Assembly (NCBI RefSeq): GCF_014637795.1
Contig: NZ_BMFD01000001.1
Location: 352,523 to 416,522 of the forward strand
Direction of reading: 5' to 3'
DNA length: 64,000 bases
DNA from: Belliella aquatica
GTDB lineage: Bacteria > Bacteroidota > Bacteroidia > Cytophagales > Cyclobacteriaceae
Below, piece by piece: positions 36,669 through 45,502 of the stretch; position 1 is the first letter of the stretch; every line of letters begins with the position of its first letter. The notes beneath the pieces are model-generated. The model was given only the letters and a program-made list of their open reading frames with translations, was not told the origin of the DNA and did no database searches. A program made the translations under genes and the position numbers.

Positions 36669-37454
36669 CTACTCGTTTGCAGGTTTGCCGATTGTGGCGA
36701 GGATGCCGCCATCAACATAAATCACCTGACCATTTACGAAGTCACTTGCTTTGCTTGCTAGAAAAACCGTAGTTCCTTGAAGGTCTTCAGGATCGCCCCA
36801 TCGTCCTGCGGGAGTTCTGTTGATGATAAATTCATTGAATGGATGACCTCCCACGCGGATCGGTGCTGTTTGAGAAGTTGCAAAATAGCCTGGTCCGATG
36901 CCGTTGACATTGATATTGTATTTTGCCCATTCAGTGGCAAGATTTCTGGTGAGCATTTTTAGACCACCTTTTGCAGCAGCATAAGCAGACACAGAATCCC
37001 GGCCGAGTTCACTCATCATGGAGCAGATGTTGATGATTTTGCCACCACCGATTTCTTTCATCGTTTTGGCCACGCGCTGAGACATGATAAAGGGAGATAC
37101 CAAATCAATGTCTATGACTTTTCTGAAATCCTGAGGATCCATTTCCAAAGCAGGAACCCGCATGATGATTCCGGCATTGTTGACAAGAATATGAATAGGA
37201 CCGAATTTATTTTCTATAGCTGTGATATTTTCATCCACCGCTTTTTGGTCTGTCACATCAAAAAGATAACCGTGAGCGGTGATGCCATTAGCTGCATAAT
37301 CTTGGACTGCCTGATCGATTTTTTGCTGATCAATATCGTTGAAAATCAGGTTGGCACCACTTTTTGCTAAGGAAGTAGCCATCGCCATTCCTAACCCGTG
37401 GGTTGCGCCTGTTACGAGGGCATTTTTGCCACTGAGATCAAATAATTCTTTCAT
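36669..37454 (-). CDS. SDR oxidoreductase, KduD / gluconate 5-dehydrogenase type
   Basis: 261 residues, no signal, classical SDR: cofactor motif TGATHGLG (15-22), NNAG (92-95), catalytic Ser145, Tyr158 and Lys162 in YAAAKGG. The sequence GRDSVSAYAAAKGGLKMLT and NGIGPGYFATSQTAPIR fit the group holding gluconate 5-dehydrogenase and 2-deoxy-D-gluconate 3-dehydrogenase (KduD). In pectin catabolism KduD reduces the 5-keto-4-deoxyuronate isomerisation product to 2-keto-3-deoxygluconate, which suits the lyases here, but the IdnO-like alternative cannot be excluded. It carries a shared promoter block (37491-37526), the best evidence that it is co-regulated with the degradation genes. KduI and KDG kinase are not in the window. 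Confidence 0.82.
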   Translation of the reverse strand: MKELFDLSGKNALVTGATHGLGMAMATSLAKSGANLIFNDIDQQKIDQAVQDYAANGITAHGYLFDVTDQKAVDENITAIENKFGPIHILVNNAGIIMRVPALEMDPQDFRKVIDIDLVSPFIMSQRVAKTMKEIGGGKIINICSMMSELGRDSVSAYAAAKGGLKMLTRNLATEWAKYNINVNGIGPGYFATSQTAPIRVGGHPFNEFIINRTPAGRWGDPEDLQGTTVFLASKASDFVNGQVIYVDGGILATIGKPANE

Positions 37455-37490
37455 TGATTTTTTGGTTTAGAGGTTTGAAATTGTAAAAAG

Positions 37491-37526
37491 TGAAGTTAGC
37501 TGATGAATATCTCGTATCTATCCTGA
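37491..37526 (-). promoter_or_regulatory. Shared PUL promoter block: TCAGGA-N22-TAACTTCA
   Basis: On the minus strand TCAGGA (37526-37521) is followed after 22 nt by TAACTTCA (37498-37491). A second full ACAGGA lies exactly 10 bp upstream (37536-37531), making a perfect CAGGA-N5-CAGGA direct repeat. The -7 box is the weakest of the set, 37 nt before the SDR ATG. Confidence 0.5.
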
Positions 37527-37586
37527 TTTGTCCTGTAGTAAGGGCCGACTTGTATTGCCAACTGAATGAATCAATACCACCATACT

Positions 37587-37627
37587 ACAGGATGGGAACA
37601 GTGGTTATTTTCTTTTTATTGATTTTG
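37587..37627 (+). promoter_or_regulatory. ACAGGA site upstream of GH115, box spacing not conserved
   Basis: ACTACAGGATGGGAAC at 37585-37600 clearly carries the motif, but no TAnnTTTG-like box falls at 21-22 nt; the nearest candidates are TATTGATT after 24 nt or ATTTTG further on. Probably the GH115 promoter, with lower certainty. Confidence 0.4.
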
Positions 37628-37685
37628 AAACCATGTTTCTGTTTTTTAGCAAACAGAAATCATTGAATGACCTTGAACCCAAGCC

Positions 37686-40151
37686 ATGAAAAAGTCGATT
37701 TTATTTTCCATTTTCCTGATGTCTCTTTTCGCTTGTTCGGCGCAAAAGCATACTGAGTTTCTGATTGCAGATCGGGAAAACATCACAAGCATCTATGTCG
37801 ATCAGGAAGCTGAAGAACTTGTAAAATGGGCTGTGGGAGATTTTTTGGGGGACTTGGAAATCATTTCCGGTAGGAAAATTGAAATCGAGTTTGTGAAGGA
37901 ATATGATGCGGAGAAAAATGGGATTTACATTGGTACAGCCAGTTCTTCACTTAATTTTTCAGAACATTTTGCAAATGAACTTGATGGAAAATGGGAGAAT
38001 TTTATCATTGAGGAAAATCAAAATAGCCTTATTATCCTTGGGAGTGATGCTCGTGGGACGGTGTATGGAATTTCTGAATTGGCAGAACGCTTGGGAATTT
38101 CCCCTTGGAAATGGTGGGCAGATGTAACCGTTCAGCCAAGTGACAGAATTGCAATAAACATACCTGAAGGGGGAATTGCCTCAGGTCCATCGGTGCAATA
38201 TCGAGGGATATTTTTGAATGACGAAGACTGGGGGTTGCAACCTTGGGCAGCTAAGACTTTTGAACCTGAAGTGGGAGACATTGGTCCGAAAACTTACGAA
38301 AAGATATTCCAATTGCTGCTCCGGCTAAAAGCCAATACCATTTGGCCGGCGATGCACCCGTCTACCAAGGCTTTCTTCAGCATTCCGGGCAACAAAGAGA
38401 TGGCTGAGAAATATCAGATTTTCGTCGGGACCTCCCACGCCGAACCCATGCTTCGGAATAATGTCGATGAATGGGATAAGGAAAAATACGGCGAGTTCAA
38501 TTACTTCACAAATAGTGATCAAGTTAAGGCATATTGGCAAGAAAGAATCTCGGAAACCAAGGAAACCAAAGGGCTGATTACTTTGGGGATGCGAGGAATC
38601 CATGATTCTGGAATGGAAGGAAATGCCAGTACTTCCGAACGAGTAGAATTGCTCGAGAAGATTATCTCAGATCAAAGGGAAATGCTTGCTAACACTTATC
38701 AGAAGCCAATTGAGGATATTCCTCAGGTTTTTACCTTATACAAAGAAGTTTTGGATCTTTATGATGAAGGAATGGAAGTGCCAGAAGATGTGACTTTGAT
38801 GTGGTCAGATGACAATTATGGCTATATCCGAAGGCTCAGCAATGCTGAAGAGCAAAAGCGCAAAGGAGGGAGTGGGGTTTATTATCATTTGAGTTATTGG
38901 GGAAGGCCACATGATTATTTGTGGCTCGCCACTACACAGCCGGGATTGATTTGGTACGAGATGTCGAGAGCCTATCAGAATGGAGCGCATAAAATCTGGA
39001 TTGCCAATGTAGGAGATATCAAGCCCGCAGAATATACCATGGAGCTTTTCTTGGATATGGCTTGGGACATCAACAGTGTTTCCGAATCGAGCATCGACAA
39101 ACACCTCTTGACTTGGAGTAAGAGGGAGTTTGGTGAAAGGAATGCAGAGCAAATTTCACAAATCATGCAAGAATATTACCGCTTGGCGGTATTGAGAAAG
39201 CCGGAATATATGGGCTGGAGCCAAACGGAGCCGACTACCAAAACACAAATGGGAACTTTTGTAGCAGATCAGAATAATGATGAAGTGAGTAGAAGGATAG
39301 AATACTATAATGATTTGGTGCGGAAGGTAGAAACCATTCAGAAAGAAATTCCCGAAGATAGACAAGATGCATTTTTCCAATTGGTATCCTATCCGGTGAA
39401 AGGTGCGGCTTTGATGAATCATAAGTTTCTCTTTGCACAGCAGGCTTTTTTATCCGAAAACCAACAGGAAAAAGAGCGATTGACCAAGCTAGTGGAAGAA
39501 GCTTATCAAGAAATCAACAGCTTGACTGAAATCTACAATCAAAAGGTCAGTAATGGAAAATGGAATGAGATGATGGCCATGAATCCACGCAAACTCCCTG
39601 TATTTGATATGCCAACTTTTCACTTGGAGGAAAAAGAAAAGACGTCTATTGATCGAAAGGATAATCTTGCCAAGCCAATAGCCATTCAGGCAATGGATTA
39701 TATAGGGTCAAAGAGCTCAGGAAATTACGAGTGGAAAAGGGTGGAGGCTTTGGGCTATAGTGGTCAGGCAGTCACTTTGCTTCCCTTGGATAATTTTACT
39801 TTTGATAAGGCGGAGCAACCCTATTTGGAATATCAATTTGATGTAGAAAAAACTGGAGTTTATAACATAGAAGTTCGCTTGATGCCAACCCATGCCAATG
39901 CCTTTGACCATAAAGTGACTTTGGAAATAAATGGTAAAAACAGCAAATCTTTTTCGACCAATACAAGAGGCAGGAGCGAGGAATGGAAACAAAATACGCT
40001 ACAGAATCATGCAAAGGTTACTTATCCAGTAAGCATTGATGCATCGGGCAAGCAGGTTTTGAGAATTTATGTCAATCAGACCGGAATCGTTTTGGATCAA
40101 ATATCTGTCACGTCAGCTGGTTCTCCTGAATATTATGAAATTGAAAGGTAA
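37686..40151 (+). CDS. GH115 alpha-glucuronidase-like protein
   Basis: 821 residues with a short export signal and a possible lipobox (MSLFACSAQ). GH115 landmarks: GIYIGTASSS (about 75-84), the VYGISELAERLGISPWKWWADV segment (about 120-145), VQYRGIFLNDEDWGLQPWA (about 170-188), LRLKANTIWPAMHPSTKAF, GTSHAEPMLRN (about 248-258), GLITLGMRGIHDSGMEGN and VTLMWSDDNYGYIRRL. A C-terminal beta-sandwich (about 690-815) follows. The family releases alpha-1,2-linked (4-O-methyl) glucuronic acid from xylan and, in some members, glucuronate from arabinogalactan. With no xylanase nearby and a GH88/BNR_4/DUF2264 set downstream, the arabinogalactan or pectin side-chain role seems more likely. Confidence 0.9.
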   Translation: MKKSILFSIFLMSLFACSAQKHTEFLIADRENITSIYVDQEAEELVKWAVGDFLGDLEIISGRKIEIEFVKEYDAEKNGIYIGTASSSLNFSEHFANELDGKWENFIIEENQNSLIILGSDARGTVYGISELAERLGISPWKWWADVTVQPSDRIAINIPEGGIASGPSVQYRGIFLNDEDWGLQPWAAKTFEPEVGDIGPKTYEKIFQLLLRLKANTIWPAMHPSTKAFFSIPGNKEMAEKYQIFVGTSHAEPMLRNNVDEWDKEKYGEFNYFTNSDQVKAYWQERISETKETKGLITLGMRGIHDSGMEGNASTSERVELLEKIISDQREMLANTYQKPIEDIPQVFTLYKEVLDLYDEGMEVPEDVTLMWSDDNYGYIRRLSNAEEQKRKGGSGVYYHLSYWGRPHDYLWLATTQPGLIWYEMSRAYQNGAHKIWIANVGDIKPAEYTMELFLDMAWDINSVSESSIDKHLLTWSKREFGERNAEQISQIMQEYYRLAVLRKPEYMGWSQTEPTTKTQMGTFVADQNNDEVSRRIEYYNDLVRKVETIQKEIPEDRQDAFFQLVSYPVKGAALMNHKFLFAQQAFLSENQQEKERLTKLVEEAYQEINSLTEIYNQKVSNGKWNEMMAMNPRKLPVFDMPTFHLEEKEKTSIDRKDNLAKPIAIQAMDYIGSKSSGNYEWKRVEALGYSGQAVTLLPLDNFTFDKAEQPYLEYQFDVEKTGVYNIEVRLMPTHANAFDHKVTLEINGKNSKSFSTNTRGRSEEWKQNTLQNHAKVTYPVSIDASGKQVLRIYVNQTGIVLDQISVTSAGSPEYYEIER

Positions 40152-40184
40152 GTTTGATTCTACATTGTCTCAAAAAAAGGAGTC

Positions 40185-40252
40185 AAACCTGACAGGTTTA
40201 TAATTCAGAAAAGGCTTAATCGAACCCAATTCGATACGAACCTGTCAGGTTT
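40185..40252. repeat. AAACCTGACAGGTTT repeat element, copy 2
   Basis: AAACCTGACAGGTTT (40185-40199) and GAACCTGTCAGGTTT (40238-40252) enclose 38 nt that contain a further tcgaa/ttcga hairpin. It matches the element at 31857-31927. It lies between convergent GH115 and CE12 genes, where it may also act in termination. Confidence 0.7.
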
Positions 40253-40326
40253 TGATTTTCAATTTACTGACTCTAATTTGAAAGTCATTTAGCTATATTT
40301 CCCCAAGTATAAATATTAAAATGCCA

Positions 40327-41856
40327 TCATTTTTTCAAATATCCATTGAGTGGATTTTCAGGATTCCTTGAAATTCCTTTGACTACGGCTTCAGCATTAA
40401 ATTTTGCACCTTCTTCTATCGTGTGGGTGTGATCTTTTGTGTTAAAATAATGTTCACGAACAAAGGCTTCGCCTTTTGATTCGTAACCATCTGCTATGAT
40501 GGTATTGAGGTCAATGAAAATCACTTCGGCTCTTTCAGCAGCTTCCTTGGCCCAAAGTCCATAGCCATCCGAGGCACGATTGACCTTACCTTCATTCCAG
40601 CTATTTCTAGGAACCAACGAACAAACTATCGGTGTAGCGCCTTTTGCTTTGGCATCCAAAATCATATTTCTAAGATATTGGCCGTAAGAATAGACTGTTT
40701 CTTGTTGCTTGGTGATAGGATTGTAAATATGCAGCGCTTCAAGTCCTGAACCTCGAATCGTCCCTCTTGCACGTGCATCATCATTTAGCGGACTGCTGTC
40801 ATTGTGGCCAAATTGCATAATCACAAAATCTCCCGGTTCAATTTTATCAAGCACTTTGTTCCATAGCCCGTAGGTTTGGAATGTTCGGGAGCTTGTTCCT
40901 CCCAGTGCATGGTTTTCCACTTTGATTTTTTCCTTATCAAAATAGGGTGCAATAAAATCTCCCCATCCCCAAAGCCCTCCAGAGCCATCACCTTGGCCGT
41001 TTTTGACTGTAGAATCTCCAATAAGATAAAGTGTAGGTTTCTTACTTGGCAAAAGCGCCAGTAATTTTTCATCTTCAAGTGACTTGAGACCTTGGATGAC
41101 CGACCACGCGTTGATTCGAGCTCCAGCTTCATTGGTATGGGTATGGTCTTTTTCGAATAGCCCTTTGACTACTTCGGGCCCCCATTGATCATATTGATCA
41201 GCGACAATGCTATTCAAATCCACAAATCCTGCTCCCGCTCTCCTTGCCGCTTCTTTTGCCCAAAGCCCAAAATCCATATTGGCTCTCTCCACTGAGCCAT
41301 CTTGAAATTTGTTTCTAGGAATCATAGAGGCTACGATTGGATAGGCACCTTTTGACTTGGCTTCCTTGATAAATTTCATCAGATACCAACCGTAAGTATG
41401 GACAGTTTCCACGGTACCATCTGGCCAAATTAATTCCTGAGTTTCATCACCCATTCCGCGGAGAACTCCCCGATACCCTCCTCTTGTGGTATCAGGCTTG
41501 CTGCCTTCATTGTGCCCAAACTGCATGATGACATAATCGCCTGGTTTTAGCGATTCCATCACTTTTTCCCAACGTCCTTCTTTGATAAAAGTCCGAGTGC
41601 TTCGACCAGCCATAGCATGATTATGCACTTCAACTTTTGTGCTGTCAAAGAAATCCTGCAAAAACGTACCCCAACCCCATTGACCTGAACCGCCATTGCC
41701 AGATTGATTCCTTACTGTGGAATCTCCAATCAAGAAAATGGATGTTTTTTCCGAGTCTGGATTGGAGGAATTTTGAATCACAAAACTGGAGATTGCCAAA
41801 AGGAGGAGCAGTGAGAAAATTGTCTTCAAGGAAAATTGAATGGCTTTTATCTTCAT
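40327..41856 (-). CDS. Tandem two-domain rhamnogalacturonan acetylesterase (CE12 x2)
   Basis: 509 residues, signal peptide about 1-28, then two complete SGNH/CE12 domains (about 38-262 and 273-505). Domain 1: GDSTVRN with Ser46, NHAMAGRST, FGHNEGSKPD, and DHTHTNEAGA with Asp237/His240. Domain 2: GDSTVKN with Ser282, NHALGGTSS, FGHNDSSPL, and DHTHTIEEGA with Asp475/His478. Both keep the nucleophile, oxyanion Gly and Asn, and the Asp/His pair, so both should be active. CE12 removes acetyl groups from galacturonate or rhamnose of rhamnogalacturonan, exposing the backbone to PL11. Most family members are single-domain of about 250 residues, so the internal duplication is notable. It has its own shared promoter block and is divergent from SusC pair 3. 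Confidence 0.9.
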   Translation of the reverse strand: MKIKAIQFSLKTIFSLLLLLAISSFVIQNSSNPDSEKTSIFLIGDSTVRNQSGNGGSGQWGWGTFLQDFFDSTKVEVHNHAMAGRSTRTFIKEGRWEKVMESLKPGDYVIMQFGHNEGSKPDTTRGGYRGVLRGMGDETQELIWPDGTVETVHTYGWYLMKFIKEAKSKGAYPIVASMIPRNKFQDGSVERANMDFGLWAKEAARRAGAGFVDLNSIVADQYDQWGPEVVKGLFEKDHTHTNEAGARINAWSVIQGLKSLEDEKLLALLPSKKPTLYLIGDSTVKNGQGDGSGGLWGWGDFIAPYFDKEKIKVENHALGGTSSRTFQTYGLWNKVLDKIEPGDFVIMQFGHNDSSPLNDDARARGTIRGSGLEALHIYNPITKQQETVYSYGQYLRNMILDAKAKGATPIVCSLVPRNSWNEGKVNRASDGYGLWAKEAAERAEVIFIDLNTIIADGYESKGEAFVREHYFNTKDHTHTIEEGAKFNAEAVVKGISRNPENPLNGYLKK

Positions 41857-41942
41857 GGTTTTTGGGCATTATTTAGAGAAATGGGTAGGTGATTTTTGGT
41901 TATTGATGCTGTTTATATCTTATACTTAAAATAGCTTAAATG

Positions 41943-41978
41943 GAAATCTAGGGCAAAAGCTTGATTTTCCTATCCTGT
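41943..41978 (-). promoter_or_regulatory. Shared PUL promoter block: ACAGGA-N22-TAGATTTC
   Basis: Minus strand: ACAGGA (41978-41973), 22 nt, TAGATTTC (41950-41943). A second CAGGA lies 10 bp upstream (in tCAGGAgggaaCAGGAtagg), a perfect one-turn direct repeat. Confidence 0.68.
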
Positions 41979-42038
41979 TCCCTCCTGATTTTTAAAAATT
42001 GGATAAAGATAAAATTCAAAATATATAAGCATGACAGA

Positions 42039-42074
42039 ACAGGATTGATTTCTATTTAAGTCAATATAATTTTA
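42039..42074 (+). promoter_or_regulatory. Shared PUL promoter block: ACAGGA-N22-TAATTTTA
   Basis: ACAGGA (42039-42044), 22 nt, TAATTTTA (42067-42074), with CATGA 10 bp upstream of CAGGA. The SusC start is 107 nt downstream of the box. Confidence 0.65.
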
Positions 42075-42181
42075 TAATTCTTTCATTTAAAAACCTTCTT
42101 ATTCTTTGAAAAAATGATGTGAAAGAGAATATTTTATATAGTCAATATAAAGAATAAAACTGAAACCAAACCCAATTCCTG

Positions 42182-45100
42182 ATGAAGCAAAATTTTATTT
42201 ATCACTATTACTTTCGGATACGCACTGCATTCTTTGTCGTATTATCGATAACACTTAGCACAAGTTTTTCCCATGCTTTCAGTTCTGTTTCTGAAAATGT
42301 CAGTGACATAAATATTACTGGTGTCGTAACGGATAAAGATGATGGGGTCACTCTTCCTGGGGTGAATATTGTAATCAAAGGTACTACAACGGGAACGGTA
42401 ACCGACATTGACGGGACCTATACTATCTCTGTACCAGACAACAATACTATCTTGGTATTTTCTTCTATTGGGTATGTTACTCAAGAAATTCGTGTAGGAT
42501 CCTCAAGTACGATAAACATGGAACTTGCCCAGGATTTGCAACAGCTCGGAGAAGTGGTTGTAGTAGGCTATGGATCTCAAAAGAAAAGCGATCTAACAGG
42601 TGCCATCACAAGTGTAGGTTCTAAAACCTTGGAAGAAAGACCAATTGCAAACATTTCTCAAGCACTCCAAGGGAATGCTGCTGGAGTACATGTGACAACG
42701 AATATGCGACCAGGTGAATTGCCTGCTGTCAGGATTCGTGGAAACAGATCTATAAACGCTTCAAATGAACCACTTTACGTCGTAGACGGAATTCCAGTAG
42801 TGTCTCAATTGGGAGTTACTTCTTTTTCTTTGAACGATATAAGTCCCAATGATATAGAGTCTATAGAGGTTTTAAAAGATGCTTCTGCTACAGCAATTTA
42901 TGGTTCTAGGGGAGCAAATGGAGTAATTTTAGTAACTACCAAGAAGGGTAAAAAAGGTCAGATAAAAGTTAACTACAGTGCATCAGTCTCAATGGACTCC
43001 TACAAAAACTTGACGGATTGGATGTCTGGAGGGCAATATGTAGATATCTGGAGACAATCGTTGATCAATGGCCGATTATATGGAGATGCGAATAATGAAG
43101 ATTTGAATACTCCCGCACAACCATGGTATCCAGACCCATTTTTAGATCAGCAAGTAATGGGGCTTGGCCAAGATCCAGTTGCCAGAGATATGGTTTGGCA
43201 AGGTTACGAGTGGGAAGAGTTTGGTGTAACTCCTCGGTTTAGGCCGACTACTCCAGAGGAGCGAGCTTTAGGATGGCCTAATCAAGTGCCAATCTACAAT
43301 TCAGAAAATGTAGGGAATTACAATTGGCAAGATGACGTCACTCGTCAGGGGATCACTAATATTCACCAAATATCATTGTCTTCGGGTACAGAAAGGTCAC
43401 GATTATACTTATCTCTTGGATATCACAATCAGACAGGAGTTCAAAAAGATCAGGATTTTGAAAGGTTCACACTAAACTTAAATGGGGATGTAAATCCAAC
43501 GAAGTGGCTGACGGTTGGTTCCTCTGTATTGGGATCATTTTCAATCCAAAACTATGGTTTCATGGGGCCAAATACGAGTAATACAGGTTCAAAAGACTTA
43601 TTCTCACGCGCAAATAATCAATTCCCCTATGCCGTCCCTAGAGATAATGAAGGCAACTTGATACGAAACCCAGGAGGTAATCTCAACTTGTGGAATCCCT
43701 TGATGGATATAGGTCAGGCACTTAATGAAAGAAGGACTACCTCCATTTTAGCAAATATTTTCTCTGAGGTTCAGATTACTCCTTGGTTGAAGTATAGAGT
43801 TAATTTTGGCGGACAAATAAGAAATTTTAGAAGTGGTTCTTGGACTGGCCCAAACTCATCTAATCATATCAATCTGCGTCCAAATACAGCTGGGATGTCC
43901 AAAGATGAGAATTTTTCCTGGGTAACAGAAAATCTCCTTTTTGCAGATAAGACTTTTGGTGACCATTCTTTTGGATTCACATTATTGCAATCTTCGCAGT
44001 ATTCTAGAAGAGAAGGAATGGGAATGAATGTTTCCAACACAGTGGTTCCAGCAAGTTTATGGTACAACCTCAATTCAAACACGGTAGGTCGTCCTGACAG
44101 CTATGGTTCTTCTTTTACAGAGAATACGCTTCAATCTTGGATGTTAAGGGTAAATTATTCACTAAAGGATAAATATTTATTAACAGCCTCAGGTAGGTAT
44201 GATGGTTCCTCTGTATTAGCTCCTGGGAATAAATGGGATTTTTTCCCGTCATTTTCAGCAGCTTGGAAAATGCAAGAAGAAGGGTTTCTGAGAGACATTG
44301 ATTGGATCTATGAATTGAAGCCTAGATTTGGTTTTGGTGTTACTGGAAACTCAGCAGTAAATCCATATACAACAACGGGACCATTGAGTCAGAATCCGTA
44401 TTCTTTTGGAAGTGATGCAGCAATAGGGTTTTTACCACAGCTTGTACAAAACCCTGATTTAGGATGGGAGAAAACAACACAATGGAATGCAGGTCTAGAT
44501 TTTGGGCTTTTTAATGGAAGAGTTAAAGGTGCTCTGGAGGTTTATGATATGACTACTAGAGGATTGATTTTTGGAAGATCCGTTCCAGCGGTTACAGGAT
44601 ATGTTCAGAAATTTGAAAATATAGGAAGCACCAGAAACAGGGGGATAGAATTTACACTTTCAACCATCAATTTGGAAAGAAATGGTTTTACTTGGCAAAC
44701 GGACTTCAATTTTGGAGCGAATCGAGAGCAAATTTTAGAATTGGTAAATGGCGCTGAAGATATGATTGCCAATAACTTATTTATTGGTTTTCCTATTCAT
44801 TCATTTTTTGATTATCGACACGATGGTATCTGGCAAAATACAACGGCTGATTTAGAACAAATGGCGCTCTTTAATGCGAATGGACATAATTTCTATCCTG
44901 GCTCTGTAAAAATCGTTGACCAAAATGGCGATAATAGAATAGATGGTGATGACAGGGTAGTAGTAGGTACCAGACAACCTAGATGGACAGGTGGTATAAC
45001 AAACACGATGAATTATAGAAACTGGACGTTGAGTTTCATGGCGTATGGTAGATTTGGACAGACTTATTTTGGAGGTTTACCAAGTATCGGTGGGATATTT

Positions 45101-45484
45101 CCAAACGGAAGAGTTGAAAATGACCGCTGGTCTTTTGACAATCCGAATGGAAGATGGCCTTTACCATCTATAGGTGCAAATGTTCAAAATATTGTAAATC
45201 CTTTACAATTTAATGATGGCTCGTTCGTCACGATAAGACACATTTCATTAGCCTATGATTTTCCATTTGAGTATATCGAGAAGTTGGGAATGTCAACCCT
45301 ACAGCTGAATATGCAAGTTGTAAATCCGTTTATTTTTGGTGGAGATGTAGTAAGATGGGGTATCAACCCTGATGATGACACTTCTTGGGAAAATAGAAAT
45401 TCAGCCGGAGATCCTCTTGGCGGGATGAATAACAATACCATTTTACCACAGAGCTTGGTATTTACACTAAGAGCAGGATTTTAA
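42182..45484 (+). CDS. SusC/RagA-type TonB-dependent transporter (pair 3)
   Basis: 1100 residues and the most canonical SusC here. Signal peptide about 1-32, carboxypeptidase-like domain (about 42-115; ITGVVTDKDDGVTLPGVNIV, KGTTTGTVTDIDGTY), TonB-box-like EVVVVGYGSQ (about 124-133), plug (about 135-265; ALQGNAAGVHVTTN, RIRGNRSINASNEPLYVVDG, AIYGSRGANGVILVTT) and barrel ending TLRAGF. It imports oligosaccharide together with the SusD 18 nt downstream. Gene content downstream suggests acidic arabinogalactan or pectin side chains as ligand. Compared with pairs 1 and 2 it has no FAS1 partners. Promoter block at 42039. Confidence 0.96.
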   Translation: MKQNFIYHYYFRIRTAFFVVLSITLSTSFSHAFSSVSENVSDINITGVVTDKDDGVTLPGVNIVIKGTTTGTVTDIDGTYTISVPDNNTILVFSSIGYVTQEIRVGSSSTINMELAQDLQQLGEVVVVGYGSQKKSDLTGAITSVGSKTLEERPIANISQALQGNAAGVHVTTNMRPGELPAVRIRGNRSINASNEPLYVVDGIPVVSQLGVTSFSLNDISPNDIESIEVLKDASATAIYGSRGANGVILVTTKKGKKGQIKVNYSASVSMDSYKNLTDWMSGGQYVDIWRQSLINGRLYGDANNEDLNTPAQPWYPDPFLDQQVMGLGQDPVARDMVWQGYEWEEFGVTPRFRPTTPEERALGWPNQVPIYNSENVGNYNWQDDVTRQGITNIHQISLSSGTERSRLYLSLGYHNQTGVQKDQDFERFTLNLNGDVNPTKWLTVGSSVLGSFSIQNYGFMGPNTSNTGSKDLFSRANNQFPYAVPRDNEGNLIRNPGGNLNLWNPLMDIGQALNERRTTSILANIFSEVQITPWLKYRVNFGGQIRNFRSGSWTGPNSSNHINLRPNTAGMSKDENFSWVTENLLFADKTFGDHSFGFTLLQSSQYSRREGMGMNVSNTVVPASLWYNLNSNTVGRPDSYGSSFTENTLQSWMLRVNYSLKDKYLLTASGRYDGSSVLAPGNKWDFFPSFSAAWKMQEEGFLRDIDWIYELKPRFGFGVTGNSAVNPYTTTGPLSQNPYSFGSDAAIGFLPQLVQNPDLGWEKTTQWNAGLDFGLFNGRVKGALEVYDMTTRGLIFGRSVPAVTGYVQKFENIGSTRNRGIEFTLSTINLERNGFTWQTDFNFGANREQILELVNGAEDMIANNLFIGFPIHSFFDYRHDGIWQNTTADLEQMALFNANGHNFYPGSVKIVDQNGDNRIDGDDRVVVGTRQPRWTGGITNTMNYRNWTLSFMAYGRFGQTYFGGLPSIGGIFPNGRVENDRWSFDNPNGRWPLPSIGANVQNIVNPLQFNDGSFVTIRHISLAYDFPFEYIEKLGMSTLQLNMQVVNPFIFGGDVVRWGINPDDDTSWENRNSAGDPLGGMNNNTILPQSLVFTLRAGF

Positions 45485-45502
45485 TTCAAAATAGCAGAAA
45501 AG

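Larger units (their letters stand above)
41857..42181. other. Divergent regulatory region between CE12 and SusC pair 3
   Basis: 325 nt without a gene, AT-rich. It contains two oppositely oriented shared promoter blocks (41943-41978 on minus, 42039-42074 on plus) about 60 nt apart, so one regulator could serve both units. Confidence 0.7.
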
